Assembly (NCBI GenBank): GCA_947371645.1 | Contig: CANBQJ010000006.1 | Coordinates: 1 to 43,046, forward strand | From: Burkholderiales bacterium | GTDB taxonomy: Bacteria; Pseudomonadota; Gammaproteobacteria; Burkholderiales; Burkholderiaceae | Reading direction: 5' to 3' | Length of the DNA: 43,046 nucleotides | Shown here: piece by piece, positions 17,010 to 26,594 of the stretch | How positions within the stretch are numbered: position 1 is the first letter of the stretch | Layout: every line of letters begins with the position of its first letter | Notes under the pieces: model-generated | Databases searched by the model: none | Seen by the model: only the letters and a program-made list of their open reading frames with translations | What the model was told of the DNA's origin: nothing | Made by a program: the position numbers and the translations under genes

Positions 17010-17108
17010 GGTGGGGCGCTCTGAAAGGCGGGGCAGAAGGGGGAAGGTAAAATGAGTGTATATCCGTGCCTTCCACTGGGCACCCCCTCATTCCCATCTG
17101 CAACATCC

Positions 17109-17142
17109 GGTGGCAGTCGCCCTTCGCCGGGGCGCCGCCACC
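17109..17142 (+). promoter_or_regulatory. Stem-loop in the yebC leader
   Basis: GGTGGC (17109-17114) pairs with GCCACC (17137-17142), and CGCCC (17118-17122) pairs inside with GGGCG (17130-17134). The structure ends 26 bases before the yebC start codon. Upstream, TAAAAT (17048-17053) could be its -10. The rest of the 160-base gap shows nothing else that I can name. Confidence 0.35.
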
Positions 17143-17168
17143 CCTGCACGCTTTCGGAGCTCACCGCC

Positions 17169-17891
17169 ATGGCCGGTCATTCCAAATGGGCCAACATCCA
17201 ACACCGCAAGGGTCGTCAAGACGAAAAGCGCGGCAAGGTGTGGACCCGCATCACCCGTGAAATCATCGTGGCCGCCCGCGCCGGCGGTGCCGATGTCGCC
17301 ATGAACCCGCGCTTGCGCCTGGCCATTGACAAAGCCAAGTCGGTCAACATGCCGGCCGACAACATCAAGCGCAACATCGACAAGGCCACGGGCAACCTCG
17401 ATGGCGTCACCTACGAAGAAATCCGCTACGAAGGCTACGGCATCGGCGGGGCGGCGGTCATCGTGGACTGCATGACGGACAACCGGGTGCGCACGGTGGC
17501 CGAAGTGCGCCACGCCTTCAGCAAATACGGCGGCAACCTGGGCACCGAAGGCTCGGTGGCCTTCCAGTTCAAGCATGTGGGCCAGTTCCTGTTTGCCCCC
17601 GGCGCCAGCGAAGACAAGCTCATGGAAGTGGCACTGGAAGCCGGTGCCGACGACGTCATCACCCACGATGACGGCTCCATCGAGGTGCTCAGCAGCCCTG
17701 GCGAATTCGAAGCCGTGCAGAAGGCGCTGGAGGGCGCAGGCCTCAAGCCCGAGCTGTCTGAGGTGACCATGCGCGCTGAAAACACCGTTGCCCTGAGTGG
17801 CGACGACGCCGTCCGCATGCAAAAACTGCTGGACGTGATCGAAGACCTGGACGACGTGCAAGACGTGTACCACAACGCTGAAATGGACTGA
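17169..17891 (+). CDS. yebC: YebC/PmpR family protein
   Basis: Members of this family act as transcription regulators or, as shown for some, as translation factors for proline-rich stretches. The sequence [18 protein letters not shown] at the start is diagnostic. [16 protein letters not shown] and the later [20 protein letters not shown] are also typical (landmarks YGIGG and DNRVRT). Length 240 is normal. ATG 17169 is fixed by this start; the frame is open further upstream. It heads a run of eight same-strand genes. Confidence 0.96.
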   Translation: MAGHSKWANIQHRKGRQDEKRGKVWTRITREIIVAARAGGADVAMNPRLRLAIDKAKSVNMPADNIKRNIDKATGNLDGVTYEEIRYEGYGIGGAAVIVDCMTDNRVRTVAEVRHAFSKYGGNLGTEGSVAFQFKHVGQFLFAPGASEDKLMEVALEAGADDVITHDDGSIEVLSSPGEFEAVQKALEGAGLKPELSEVTMRAENTVALSGDDAVRMQKLLDVIEDLDDVQDVYHNAEMD

Positions 17892-17899
17892 GCGCCGTC

Positions 17900-19201
17900 A
17901 TGAACATCCTCGTCATCGGCTCGGGCGGCCGCGAACACGCCCTGGCCTGGAAACTGGCCCAGTCGCCCAAGGCCCTGAAGGTCTATGTGGCGCCGGGCAA
18001 TGGCGGCACGGCGCGCGACCCGCAACTCATCAATGTGCCCATCACCGACGTGAAGGCGCTGGCCGATTTCGCCGAACTCAACAAGATCACCGTGACTGTG
18101 GTGGGCCCCGAAGCCCCGCTGGCTGCGGGTGTGGTGGACGAATTCCGCGCGCGTGGCCTGCGCATCTTTGGCCCCACGCAGAAGGCGGCCCAGCTCGAGA
18201 GTTCCAAGGCCTTCGCCAAGGACTTCATGAAGCGCCACGGGATCCCCACGGCCTTCTACGACACCTTCACCGACGCCCCGGCCGCCCACGCCTACGTGGA
18301 CCAGCACGGCGCGCCCATCGTCATCAAGGCCGACGGCCTGGCCGCGGGCAAGGGCGTGGTTGTGGCCATGAGCCTGCCCGAGGCCCATGAAGCCATCGAC
18401 TGGATGCTGCTGGACAACAAGCTGGGCGTGCAACACAACGATGGCGCGGATGGGAAGGCGGTGCCCCGCATCGTCATCGAAGAATTCCTGGCCGGTGAAG
18501 AGGCCAGTTTCATCGTCATGGCCGATGGCAAGAACGTGGCCGTCATGGCCACCAGCCAGGACCACAAGCGCCTGCAGGACGGCGATGCCGGCCCCAACAC
18601 CGGTGGCATGGGCGCGTACTCGCCCGCACCGGTGGTCACGCCCAATGTCTATGCCAAAGCCATGCAGGACATCATCCAGCCCACGCTGGACGGCATGGCC
18701 AGCGACGGCATCCCTTTCACCGGCTTTTTGTATGCCGGCCTGATGATCGACGCCGCAGGCAACCCCAAGACGCTGGAGTTCAACTGCCGCATGGGTGACC
18801 CGGAAACGCAGCCCATCATGATGCGACTCAAAAGCGACCTGGTTGACGTGATGCTACACGCCACCGACGGCACGCTGGACCAGATGGAGTTGCAGTGGGA
18901 CCGCCGCGTGGCGCTGGGTGTGGTCATGGCCGCGGGTGGCTACCCGCTGGACCCGAAGAAGGGTGACGTGATCACCGGACTGCCGGTGGACACCGACGAG
19001 GCCATGGTCTTCCACGCCGGCACCACCATGGGTGACGACCAGCAGGTGCGCACCAGCGGCGGTCGGGTGCTGTGCGTCACGGCGCTGGGTGACTCGGCCA
19101 AGCTGGCCCAGCAGCGTGCTTACGAGTACATGCGCGGCATCCAGTTCGATGGCATGCAGTACCGCAAGGACATCGGCTGGCGCGCCATCAAGGCCCGCTG
19201 A
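17900..19201 (+). CDS. purD: Phosphoribosylamine-glycine ligase
   Basis: An ATP-grasp enzyme for the second step of purine synthesis: phosphoribosylamine + glycine + ATP to GAR. The N-terminus [19 protein letters not shown] is diagnostic. [15 protein letters not shown] is the ATP-grasp lysine region, and [12 protein letters not shown] and [16 protein letters not shown] are the metal and substrate motifs. Length 433 is usual. It starts eight bases after yebC. Confidence 0.97.
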   Translation: MNILVIGSGGREHALAWKLAQSPKALKVYVAPGNGGTARDPQLINVPITDVKALADFAELNKITVTVVGPEAPLAAGVVDEFRARGLRIFGPTQKAAQLESSKAFAKDFMKRHGIPTAFYDTFTDAPAAHAYVDQHGAPIVIKADGLAAGKGVVVAMSLPEAHEAIDWMLLDNKLGVQHNDGADGKAVPRIVIEEFLAGEEASFIVMADGKNVAVMATSQDHKRLQDGDAGPNTGGMGAYSPAPVVTPNVYAKAMQDIIQPTLDGMASDGIPFTGFLYAGLMIDAAGNPKTLEFNCRMGDPETQPIMMRLKSDLVDVMLHATDGTLDQMELQWDRRVALGVVMAAGGYPLDPKKGDVITGLPVDTDEAMVFHAGTTMGDDQQVRTSGGRVLCVTALGDSAKLAQQRAYEYMRGIQFDGMQYRKDIGWRAIKAR

Positions 19202-19242
19202 CCGCCAGGTCCGCACACACACCGCCAACACTTTGCGCAAAC

Positions 19243-20229
19243 ATGACCCAGTCTGCCCCCGTTCACGCCCCAACCGACGCGCCCGTCGTTGCCTCGCTCG
19301 CCGCGGAAGCCGGTGACACGCTGGACACCGCGGCCGTGCGCACCTACCTGCTGGACCTGCAGGACCGCATCGTCGCGGCTTTCGAGTCCCAGGACGGCAC
19401 GCCTTTCGTGCGCGACGCCTGGGTGCGTGCACCCGGCGAACGCCTCCAGGGTGACGGCTGCTCGCGCCTGGTGGAAGAGGGCCATGTGCTGGAGCGCGGC
19501 GGCTGCAATTTTTCGCACGTCAAGGGCCCCAGCCTGCCGCCATCGGCCACGCAGCACCGGCCCGAGCTGGCCGGTCGGCCCTTCGAGGCCATGGGCGTGT
19601 CATTGGTCTTTCACCCGCGCAACCCATACGCCCCCACCGTGCACATGAACGTGCGCATGCTGGCCGCCCACAAGGCCGATGGCAGCGTGGTGGCCTGGTT
19701 TGGCGGCGGCATGGACCTCACGCCCTGCTATGGCTTTGAAGACGACGCGCGGCATTTCCACAGCGTGTGCCGCCAGTCCGTCCAGCCATTTGGCGACGAC
19801 AAGCACCCGCGCTTCAAGCAGTGGTGCGACGAGTATTTCTTCCTCAAGCACCGCAACGAGGCCCGCGGCATTGGCGGCATCTTCTTCGACGACATGTCCG
19901 AGCTGGGCATGGCCGGTGGTTTCGCCCTGATCCGCTCGGTGGGTGACGCCTTCACCGAGGCCTACCTGCCCATCCTCCAGCGCCGCCAGGACACGCCGTA
20001 TGGAGAGCGCGAACGCGACTTCCAGGCCTACCGCCGTGGCCGCTACGTCGAATTCAACCTCGTGTGGGACCGCGGCACGCTGTTTGGCTTGCAGTCCGGT
20101 GGCCGCACCGAAAGCATCCTGATGTCGATGCCGCCCATCGTGAAGTGGCGCTACGACTGGCACCCCGAGCCCGGCACCCCCGAAGCCCGGCTGTACACGG
20201 ACTTCCTGCCCGCCAGGGACTGGATTTGA
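19243..20229 (+). CDS. hemF: Oxygen-dependent coproporphyrinogen III oxidase
   Basis: It converts coproporphyrinogen III to protoporphyrinogen IX in haem synthesis using O2. Signatures include [28 protein letters not shown] and [10 protein letters not shown], followed by the C-terminal [15 protein letters not shown] and MSMPP. It has 328 residues, about 30 more than the E. coli enzyme because of an Ala/Pro/Thr-rich N-terminal extension (residues 1-~30). Presence of the aerobic form suggests growth with oxygen. It starts 41 bases after purD. Confidence 0.97.
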   Translation: MTQSAPVHAPTDAPVVASLAAEAGDTLDTAAVRTYLLDLQDRIVAAFESQDGTPFVRDAWVRAPGERLQGDGCSRLVEEGHVLERGGCNFSHVKGPSLPPSATQHRPELAGRPFEAMGVSLVFHPRNPYAPTVHMNVRMLAAHKADGSVVAWFGGGMDLTPCYGFEDDARHFHSVCRQSVQPFGDDKHPRFKQWCDEYFFLKHRNEARGIGGIFFDDMSELGMAGGFALIRSVGDAFTEAYLPILQRRQDTPYGERERDFQAYRRGRYVEFNLVWDRGTLFGLQSGGRTESILMSMPPIVKWRYDWHPEPGTPEARLYTDFLPARDWI

Positions 20230-20245
20230 CCCCTTGACCGCGGCC

Positions 20246-20887
20246 ATGCCCAACGCCGGACGCCGCACCAGCAAGATCGGCTTGCTGGGTGGCAGCTTCG
20301 ACCCTGTGCACACCGGCCACCTCAAGCTCGCCCAAGTGGCCTTGCAGCACCTGCAGCTTGACGAGATCCGCTGGATACCAGTGGGGCAGCCCTGGCAAAA
20401 GGCCCGCCAGCTGGCCCCCGGTGCCGACCGCATGGCCATGGTGCGTGCAGCCATCGCCCACGAGCCCCGTTTTGTGGCCGACGACATCGAGTTGCGCCGC
20501 GGTGGCCCCAGCTACACGCTGGACACGGTGCTGGCGCTGCAGGCCGCCCGCCCGCAAGCCAGTTGTGAGTGGTGGCTGATCATCGGGCAGGACCAATGCG
20601 CCAACCTGACCTCCTGGCAATGCTGGCAAGAGCTGGTGGCGCGGGTCAAGCTGGCCGTCGCGTGCAGGGGCGACGCCCCCGTGGACGTGCCGCTGGCCGT
20701 GCAGCCCCTGGCTACTGCCGAGCGACTGCCCATGCCCCCCATGCCCGTGTCATCCACGGCCGTCCGCCAGCGCTTGCTTGCCGGCGAGTCTCCCCTCGTT
20801 CTGGCGCCAGATTTGCTGCCAGCCGGTGTCGCAAGTTATATTGCCGACCATCACCTCTATGCCCCCCGTGGGCGAGCCCACCTCTAA
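20246..20887 (+). CDS. nadD: Nicotinate-nucleotide adenylyltransferase
   Basis: It makes deamido-NAD from nicotinate mononucleotide and ATP. The nucleotidyltransferase motif GGSFDPVHTGHL occurs early, and the C-terminal SSTAVRQRL corresponds to the (S/T)xxxR ATP-binding motif. ATG 20246 gives 213 residues; a TTG 12 bases upstream is also possible. The stop overlaps the rsfS start (TAATG), the usual nadD-rsfS coupling. Confidence 0.95.
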   Translation: MPNAGRRTSKIGLLGGSFDPVHTGHLKLAQVALQHLQLDEIRWIPVGQPWQKARQLAPGADRMAMVRAAIAHEPRFVADDIELRRGGPSYTLDTVLALQAARPQASCEWWLIIGQDQCANLTSWQCWQELVARVKLAVACRGDAPVDVPLAVQPLATAERLPMPPMPVSSTAVRQRLLAGESPLVLAPDLLPAGVASYIADHHLYAPRGRAHL

Positions 20888-21702
20888 TGGACATCCGTAA
20901 ACTGCAACGCGCCATCGTCGATGGCCTGGAAAACGTCAAGGCCCAGGACATCGTCGTGTTCAACACCGAGCACCTGTCGCCCCTGTTCGAGCGCGTGATC
21001 ATCGCCACGGGCTCGTCCAACAGACAGACCAAGGCCCTGGCCTCGGGCGTGCGTGAGGCGGTCCGCGAGGCCGGCTTCACCATCATGCGCACCGAAGGCG
21101 CCGACAACGGCGAATGGATCATCGTCGACTGTGCTGCCGCCGTGGTGCACATCATGCAACCCGCCATCCGCCAGTACTACCAGCTCGAAGAGATCTGGGG
21201 CGGCAAGCCGGTGAGCGTCAAGATGAAGTCCGAGAAGTCGGGCCTCGTCAAGGCGTCCGAGCCCATGGACGAAGCGCCAGCGGCCAAGAAGGCTGCACGC
21301 AAGACGGCGGGCAAGACCACTGCCCAGCCGGCTGCAGCCAAGAAGGTCGCAGCGAAGAAGCCTGCCGCCAAAAAGGCACCTGCCAAGAAGGCCGTCACCC
21401 AGACCGCAGGCACCGTGGCGGGCCGTGTCGCCCTCAAGAAGGCCGCTGCCAAGAAGGCCAGCCTGGCCGCTGCCAAGCCTGTGGCCCAGAAGGTTGCAGC
21501 CAAGAAGGCCGCCGTCAAGAAGGTGGCCGGCAAGAAGAGCGCGACCACCGTCACCAAGTTGCTGGTCAACGAGCCCAAGAAGTCGGCCAAGCCGTCGCCG
21601 GCCCGCAAGGCCGCTGCCAAGCCGGCCCCCAAGCCAGTCGTGCGCAAGGTGGCCGCCAAGAAGGTGGCCGTGAAGAAGGTGGCAGCCAAGCGCGCGCGCT
21701 GA
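20887..21702 (+). CDS. rsfS: Ribosome silencing factor RsfS with long Lys/Ala-rich tail
   Basis: RsfS binds ribosomal protein L14 and blocks subunit joining when nutrients run low. Residues 1-~112 form the normal domain: MDIRKLQRAIVDGLENVKA, then NTEHLSPLFERVIIATGSSNRQ-like (landmarks IIATGSS and ADNGEWIIVD). The remaining ~155 residues are a low-complexity tail of AAKKA/KKVA repeats with very few acidic residues, resembling histone H1 or bacterial AlgP-type tails. Total length is 271 against ~105-140 in typical members. The tail has no internal stops and ends in KRAR. It could bind rRNA or DNA. It overlaps nadD by one base. Confidence 0.92.
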   Translation: MDIRKLQRAIVDGLENVKAQDIVVFNTEHLSPLFERVIIATGSSNRQTKALASGVREAVREAGFTIMRTEGADNGEWIIVDCAAAVVHIMQPAIRQYYQLEEIWGGKPVSVKMKSEKSGLVKASEPMDEAPAAKKAARKTAGKTTAQPAAAKKVAAKKPAAKKAPAKKAVTQTAGTVAGRVALKKAAAKKASLAAAKPVAQKVAAKKAAVKKVAGKKSATTVTKLLVNEPKKSAKPSPARKAAAKPAPKPVVRKVAAKKVAVKKVAAKRAR

Positions 21703-21778
21703 TGTGCCCCGGCGTGGCGGGCCGCCTGGCCCGCTCGCCGTGCCACCTCACGCCATGCTTGACCGTTGAAGGCCGGCC

Positions 21779-22246
21779 GTGAAGATCACCATCGTCACCA
21801 TCGGTCACCGCCTGCCGGACTGGGCCGACACCGCCTGCGAGGACTACCTCAAGCGCTTTCCGCCCGATTGGAAGGTCGAGCTGAAAGCGCTCAAGGCCGA
21901 GCCCCGAGAAGGCAAGCCAGTGCCCGCCATCATGCTGGCCGAAGCCGCCCGCATGGAAGCCGCCATCGAGCGCGGCACCCGCCGCGTCATCCTCGATGAG
22001 CGCGGCACCCGACTCACCAGCGTGCAGCTGGCCGAGCGTGCGCAAGCCTGGCAGCACGATGGCCGCGACGTGGCGCTCATCATCGGCGGTGCCGACGGCA
22101 TCGACCCCAAGTTCAAGCAGGCGGCCGACGAGGCCATCCGCCTGTCGGACATGACCTTGCCCCATGCCCTGGCCCGGGTGCTGCTCATCGAGCAACTCTA
22201 CCGGGCCTGGTCGCTGCACAACAACCACCCCTACCACCGGGCCTGA
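21779..22246 (+). CDS. rlmH: 23S rRNA pseudouridine-1915 N3-methyltransferase
   Basis: A SPOUT methyltransferase that methylates pseudouridine 1915 in helix 69 of assembled 70S ribosomes. The start is GTG 21779 (MKITIVTIG), with a GAAGG stretch upstream. The cofactor knot region [10 protein letters not shown] and the C-terminal end NHPYHRA are family signatures. Length 155 is normal. It lies between rsfS and maf, the common order. Confidence 0.96.
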   Translation: MKITIVTIGHRLPDWADTACEDYLKRFPPDWKVELKALKAEPREGKPVPAIMLAEAARMEAAIERGTRRVILDERGTRLTSVQLAERAQAWQHDGRDVALIIGGADGIDPKFKQAADEAIRLSDMTLPHALARVLLIEQLYRAWSLHNNHPYHRA

Positions 22247-22249
22247 GCC

Positions 22250-22897
22250 ATGAGCACACCCGCCGCAAGCTGGCTCTACCTGGCCTCGCAAAGCCCCCGG
22301 CGCCGCCAGTTGCTGGACCAGCTGGGCGTGGCCCACCGCCTGCTGCTGCCCGATGCCGACGAAGACGCCGAAGGCCTGGAAGCCGAAATTGCCGGAGAGG
22401 CTCCCCTGGCCTATGTGCAGCGCGTCACCCACGCCAAATGGCAAGCGGCCATGGCCCGGCTGGCCCGCAGGCAAGGGCAGGGCGCCACGGCGCCGCTCAA
22501 CGAGCAAGGCCTGCCGGACTGGCCCGATGCCCACGTGCTGTGCGCCGACACCACCGTGGCCCTGGGTGCGCGCATCCTGGGCAAACCGCGAGACGCGCAA
22601 GACGCCGCCCGGATCCTGTCGGCCCTGTCGGGCCAGCGCCACCAGGTGCTCACGGCCGTGGTGGTGGCCGGGCAGATCCAGGTCAGCGTGTCCGACGTGC
22701 AGTGGCGCACCCTGACCATGGACGAGATCGCCCGCTACGTGGCCAGCGGCGAGCCCATGGGCAAGGCCGGCGCCTACGCCATCCAGGGCCGCTCGGGCGC
22801 CTGGACGCAGCGCATCGAAGGCAGCTACAGCGGCATCATGGGCCTGCCCCTGTTTGAAACCGCCGGGCTGCTGTCGCCCCTGGGCTGGCACTTCTGA
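22250..22897 (+). CDS. maf: Maf-family nucleotide pyrophosphatase (YhdE type)
   Basis: It is predicted to hydrolyse dTTP, UTP or modified nucleotides. [17 protein letters not shown] is the phosphate-binding N-terminus, [11 protein letters not shown] holds the catalytic acidic residue, and [15 protein letters not shown] is the third motif. Its length of 215 is slightly above the usual ~195 because of an insert at about residues 78-92. It begins 3 bases after rlmH and is the penultimate gene of the run. Confidence 0.94.
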   Translation: MSTPAASWLYLASQSPRRRQLLDQLGVAHRLLLPDADEDAEGLEAEIAGEAPLAYVQRVTHAKWQAAMARLARRQGQGATAPLNEQGLPDWPDAHVLCADTTVALGARILGKPRDAQDAARILSALSGQRHQVLTAVVVAGQIQVSVSDVQWRTLTMDEIARYVASGEPMGKAGAYAIQGRSGAWTQRIEGSYSGIMGLPLFETAGLLSPLGWHF

Positions 22898-22929
22898 CCT
22901 TCCTGAAGGCCGGCTTCATGTCCATGGGG

Positions 22930-22935
22930 TAAATT
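22930..22935 (+). promoter_or_regulatory. -10-like TAAATT six bases before the rng start codon
   Basis: TAAATT at 22930-22935 is followed by six bases and then the rng ATG, the same geometry as TATAAT before murJ. If used, it gives a leaderless rng mRNA besides read-through from maf. No clear -35 is visible. Confidence 0.3.
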
Positions 22936-22941
22936 GCCGCC

Positions 22942-24444
22942 ATGGCCTATGCACAAGACATCCTGATCAACTGGACCCCGCAAGAGACGCGCGTCGCGAT
23001 CATCGAGGCGGGGGCGGTGCAAGAGTTGCACGTCGAACGCACGCTGGAACGCGGCCTGGTGGGCAACATCTACGCCGGCAAGGTGGTGCGCGTGCTGCCC
23101 GGCATGCAAAGCGCCTTCATCGACATCGGCCTGGAGCGCGCCGCCTTCCTGCACGTGGCCGACCTGCACCGCGAAGACGGTGGCCCCAGAAGCCAGTCGC
23201 GTTCGCCCGACACCCAGGTGCCGATTGAGAAGCGCGTGCACGAGGGCCAGACCCTGATGGTGCAGGTCATCAAGGACCCGATCGGCACCAAGGGCGCCCG
23301 CCTGTCCACCCAGGTCAGTGTGGCCGGCCGCCTGCTGGTGTTTTTGCCACAGGACGACCACCTGGGCATTTCCCAGAAGATCGGCTCGCCCGAGCAGCGC
23401 GAGCAGCTGCGCGAGCGCATGACCCGCCTGATCGCCGAGGCCGATGTGCGCGAAAACCGCAACCGCCCGGGCGGCTTCATCTTGCGCACCAACGCCGAAG
23501 ACGCGACGGACCCGGAGTTGGAGCTGGACATCGCCTACCTGCGCAAGACCTGGCACCGCATCCGCGAAGAAGGCATCAAGGCGCCGCCCGGCACCTTGCT
23601 CTACCAGGAGCTCAACCTGGCCCAGCGCGTGCTGCGCGACCTGGTCACCGAGCACGTCGCCACCATCCGCATCGACTCGCTCATCCAGTTCGACGCGCTG
23701 CAGGCCTTCGGCACCGAGTTCACGCCCACGGCCGTCGAGCGGCTGCAGCACTACAAGGGCGAGCGCCCCATCTTCGACCTCTACAACATCGACACCGAAG
23801 TCGAGCGCGCGCTGGCCCGCCGCGTGGACCTGAAGTCCGGTGGCTACCTGATCATCGACCAGACCGAGGCCCTGACCACGGTGGACGTCAACACCGGCGG
23901 CTACGTCGGTGCGCGCAACTTCGATGAGACCATCTTCAAGACCAACCTGGAGGCGGCCCAGGCCATCGCCCGCCAGCTGCGGCTGCGCAACCTTGGCGGC
24001 ATCATCATCGTGGACTTCATCGACATGCTGCGCGAAGAGCACCGTGACAGCGTGTTGGCCGAGTTCCGCAAGCAGACCGGCCGCGACCGCACCAAGCTCA
24101 CCATCAGCGGCTTCTCGCCCCTGGGGCTGGTGGAGATGACCCGCAAGCGCACCCGCGAATCACTGGCCCACATGCTGTGCGAGCCCTGCCCCACCTGCGA
24201 GGGCCGGGGGCAGGTGAAGACTTCGCGCACCGTCTGCTACAACATCCTGCGAGAGATCTTGCGCGAGGCGCGCCAGTTCAACCCCAAGGAGTTCCGCGTG
24301 GTGGCCAGTGCCGCCGTGGTCGAGATGCTCCTGGACGAAGAAAGTGCCCACCTGGCCGGTTTGAGCGATTTCATCGGCAAGCCGGTGTCTTTGCAAACCG
24401 AGCCGTCGATGTCGCCCGAGCAGTACGACATCGTGTTGCTGTGA
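22942..24444 (+). CDS. rng: Ribonuclease G
   Basis: An RNase E/G family endonuclease that trims the 16S rRNA 5' end and degrades mRNA. An S1 domain occupies the first ~130 residues (LVGNIYAGKVVRVLPGMQSAFIDIG; landmarks GNIYAGKV and AFIDIG). The DNase I-like catalytic part has TTVDVNTGGYVG and IIIVDFIDML, the two metal-binding aspartates. The zinc-link CEPCPTCEGRG lies near the C-terminus. Length 500 and the missing long C-terminal scaffold indicate RNase G, not RNase E. It ends the yebC-rng run. Confidence 0.96.
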   Translation: MAYAQDILINWTPQETRVAIIEAGAVQELHVERTLERGLVGNIYAGKVVRVLPGMQSAFIDIGLERAAFLHVADLHREDGGPRSQSRSPDTQVPIEKRVHEGQTLMVQVIKDPIGTKGARLSTQVSVAGRLLVFLPQDDHLGISQKIGSPEQREQLRERMTRLIAEADVRENRNRPGGFILRTNAEDATDPELELDIAYLRKTWHRIREEGIKAPPGTLLYQELNLAQRVLRDLVTEHVATIRIDSLIQFDALQAFGTEFTPTAVERLQHYKGERPIFDLYNIDTEVERALARRVDLKSGGYLIIDQTEALTTVDVNTGGYVGARNFDETIFKTNLEAAQAIARQLRLRNLGGIIIVDFIDMLREEHRDSVLAEFRKQTGRDRTKLTISGFSPLGLVEMTRKRTRESLAHMLCEPCPTCEGRGQVKTSRTVCYNILREILREARQFNPKEFRVVASAAVVEMLLDEESAHLAGLSDFIGKPVSLQTEPSMSPEQYDIVLL

Positions 24445-24555
24445 TGACCGCCGTCAACGCCAGCCAGCCCGTCCAGGGTTTACTGAAGCTTCACGGAACT
24501 TTGTCGCCGTGCACGGCACAATCCAGCCGCGGCCCTCGGCCCACTTGAACACCAC

Positions 24556-25884
24556 ATGAGTTTCACAGACACGCCTCGCATCGCCCGCCGTCAATGGCTC
24601 CACAGTGTCGTGGTCACCACCGCGGCCTCCTTCGCCCTGTGGGGCGCGCCCGGCGTGGCCCAGGCCCAGTTCCGCATCGACGTCTCCGGCGTGGGGGGCA
24701 CGCAGATCCCCGTGGCCCTGGGCAAGTTCAAGGACGAAGCCCGCTCGCCCCAACCGCTGTCGGCCATCGTTCGCGCCGACCTGGAGCGCGCCGGCCTGTT
24801 CAAGGTGCTCGATGCCACAGCCGACCGCCTGGATGAGAACGGCCGCCCGGCCTTCGCCGACTGGCGCAGCAAGGGTGCCGACGGCCTGGCCGCGGGTTCG
24901 GTCACGGCCCTGGCCGATGGCCGCTTCGACATCCGCTACCACCTCTGGGACGTGCTCAAGGGCAAGGACCTGGGCGGCCTGAGCGTGGTCGTGCCTGCTG
25001 GCGACCTGCGTCAGGCGGCCCACCGCATCGCCGACGACATCTACGAGCACATGACCGGCGACAAGGGCTACTTCGCCACCCGCATCGCCTACGTCAGCAA
25101 GGTGAGCAACCGCTACACCCTGGTCATCGCCGATTCCGATGGCGAGGGCGCGCAGAACGCGCTCAACAGCGTGCAGCCCATCATCTCGCCCTGCTGGTCG
25201 CCCGATGGCAACCAGCTGGCCTATGTGTCCTTCGAGCACGGCAAGGCCGAGGTCATCTCGCAAGAGGTGCTCAGTGGCCGCCGCCGCATCATCGCCGCCT
25301 TCAAGGGCAGCAACAGCGCGCCTGCCTGGTCGCCCGATGGCCGCCTGATCGCGGTGACGCTGAGCCGCGAAGGCGGCTCGCAGCTCTACCTGATGACGCC
25401 GGATGGCGACGGCGTGCGCCGCCTCACCCAGAGCAGCGCCATCGACACCGAGGCCGCCTGGTCGCCTGACGGCCGCACCGTCTACTTCGTGAGCGACCGG
25501 GGCGGCGGGCCGCAAATCTACAAGATCTCGGCTGCGGGTGGTGACGTTCAGCGTGTCACCTTCAATGGCGGCTACAACATCAGCCCCGCCATCAGCCCCG
25601 ATGGCCGGTGGATGGCCTACATCAGCCAGGTGGACGGCGCGTTTCGCGTGCATGTCATGGATTTGTCCACGGGCAATGTGCGCATGTTGACCGACGGCCG
25701 TGACGACGAGAGCCCCAGTTTTGCGCCCAACAGCCGACAAATCATCTACGCCACGCGCGCTCAAGGCCGTGACGTGCTGATGATGACCTCCCTTGATGGT
25801 CGCATCAAGGCCCGACTGGCCACCCCTGCCGCCGATGTGCGCGAACCCGTCTGGGCGCCGCCGTCTGGCGGTGCGCGCCGTTGA
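24556..25884 (+). CDS. tolB: Tol-Pal system protein TolB
   Basis: A periplasmic beta-propeller protein that links TolA and Pal during outer-membrane constriction. The signal peptide has RRQWLHS at residues 11-17, Tat-like, with likely cleavage after AQA (35-37). An N-terminal domain is followed by repeated WSPDGxxIAY-type blades (SPCWSPDGNQLAYVS, APAWSPDGRLIAV, AAWSPDGRTVYFVSDR). Length 442 is typical. The tolQRA genes are not upstream here; rng is. Pal follows 48 bases later. Confidence 0.95.
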   Translation: MSFTDTPRIARRQWLHSVVVTTAASFALWGAPGVAQAQFRIDVSGVGGTQIPVALGKFKDEARSPQPLSAIVRADLERAGLFKVLDATADRLDENGRPAFADWRSKGADGLAAGSVTALADGRFDIRYHLWDVLKGKDLGGLSVVVPAGDLRQAAHRIADDIYEHMTGDKGYFATRIAYVSKVSNRYTLVIADSDGEGAQNALNSVQPIISPCWSPDGNQLAYVSFEHGKAEVISQEVLSGRRRIIAAFKGSNSAPAWSPDGRLIAVTLSREGGSQLYLMTPDGDGVRRLTQSSAIDTEAAWSPDGRTVYFVSDRGGGPQIYKISAAGGDVQRVTFNGGYNISPAISPDGRWMAYISQVDGAFRVHVMDLSTGNVRMLTDGRDDESPSFAPNSRQIIYATRAQGRDVLMMTSLDGRIKARLATPAADVREPVWAPPSGGARR

Positions 25885-25932
25885 TAATCACACCTTGGTA
25901 AACACCAGCAGCTTGTTCCCGGAGATTCCACA

Positions 25933-26532
25933 ATGCAAACCACGACCACCCGCTCTGTTCTGCGCCTGACCGCCCTGACCGCCGCCGCCGCTGCCGCCCT
26001 GTGGATGGCCGGTTGCAGCTCCACCGCCACCCAGGCCGATGCCAACAAGGGTGCTGCCCCCATTGCCGAAGCCAAGCCGGCCACCAACGCCAACGCCAAT
26101 GGCGCCAACAACAACGGCGTGCCCAGCACCGCCGTGCAACCGGTGGACCTGAGCAAGGGCAGCCAGGGTGCTGGCAACGCGGCCGCCGCCGCTGCTGATG
26201 CAGACCTGGCCCGCGTCATCTATTTCGACTTTGACAGCAACGTCATCAAAGACGAGTTCCGTGGCGCCATCGAAAGCAACGCCAAGCGCCTGAGCGGCAA
26301 CGCCGGCCGGAAGGTCACCGTTGAAGGCCACACCGACGAGCGTGGCGGCAGCGAGTACAACCTGGCGCTGGGCCAGCGCCGCGCCGAAGCCGTGCAGAAG
26401 TCCCTGACCCTGCTGGGCGCGGGTGCCGGCCAGATCGAAGCCGTGAGCTTTGGCAAGGAGCGCCCGGTTGCCCAAGGCAGCAATGAAGACGCCTGGGCCA
26501 AGAACCGCCGCGCCGAAATCAAGGACCGTTGA
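25933..26532 (+). CDS. pal: Peptidoglycan-associated lipoprotein Pal
   Basis: An outer-membrane lipoprotein that holds peptidoglycan. The signal peptide ends in the lipobox WMAGC with C28. An Ala/Asn-rich spacer leads to the OmpA-like domain: IYFDFDSNVIKDE, then VTVEGHTDERGGSEYNLALGQRRA (landmarks GHTDERG and LGQRRA), which bind diaminopimelate. Length 199 is a little above usual because of the spacer. A GGAG site precedes ATG 25933. It is the middle gene of tolB-pal-cpoB. Confidence 0.97.
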   Translation: MQTTTTRSVLRLTALTAAAAAALWMAGCSSTATQADANKGAAPIAEAKPATNANANGANNNGVPSTAVQPVDLSKGSQGAGNAAAAAADADLARVIYFDFDSNVIKDEFRGAIESNAKRLSGNAGRKVTVEGHTDERGGSEYNLALGQRRAEAVQKSLTLLGAGAGQIEAVSFGKERPVAQGSNEDAWAKNRRAEIKDR

Positions 26533-26538
26533 TCTGCT

Positions 26539-26567
26539 CCGCCTGAGGGGCGGTGCCCGTGCCGCCC
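26539..26567 (+). promoter_or_regulatory. Two alternative hairpins between pal and cpoB
   Basis: CCGCC (26539-26543) can pair with GGCGG (26549-26553), or GGGCGG (26548-26553) can pair with CCGCCC (26562-26567), which is followed by TTTCT. The two exclude each other, as in attenuators. It may lower cpoB expression relative to pal. Confidence 0.3.
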
Positions 26568-26594
26568 TTTCTGCCCCATTGAGGAATTGCCCAC

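Noticed and set aside
21290..21702. Lys/Ala-rich tail as a separate gene or sequencing artefact
   Set aside because: It is in frame with the RsfS domain without a stop or a new start, and its codon use matches the neighbours.
24495..24501. GGAACTT before tolB, matching a sigma-E -35
   Set aside because: No suitable -10 lies 15-17 bases downstream, so the match alone is not enough.
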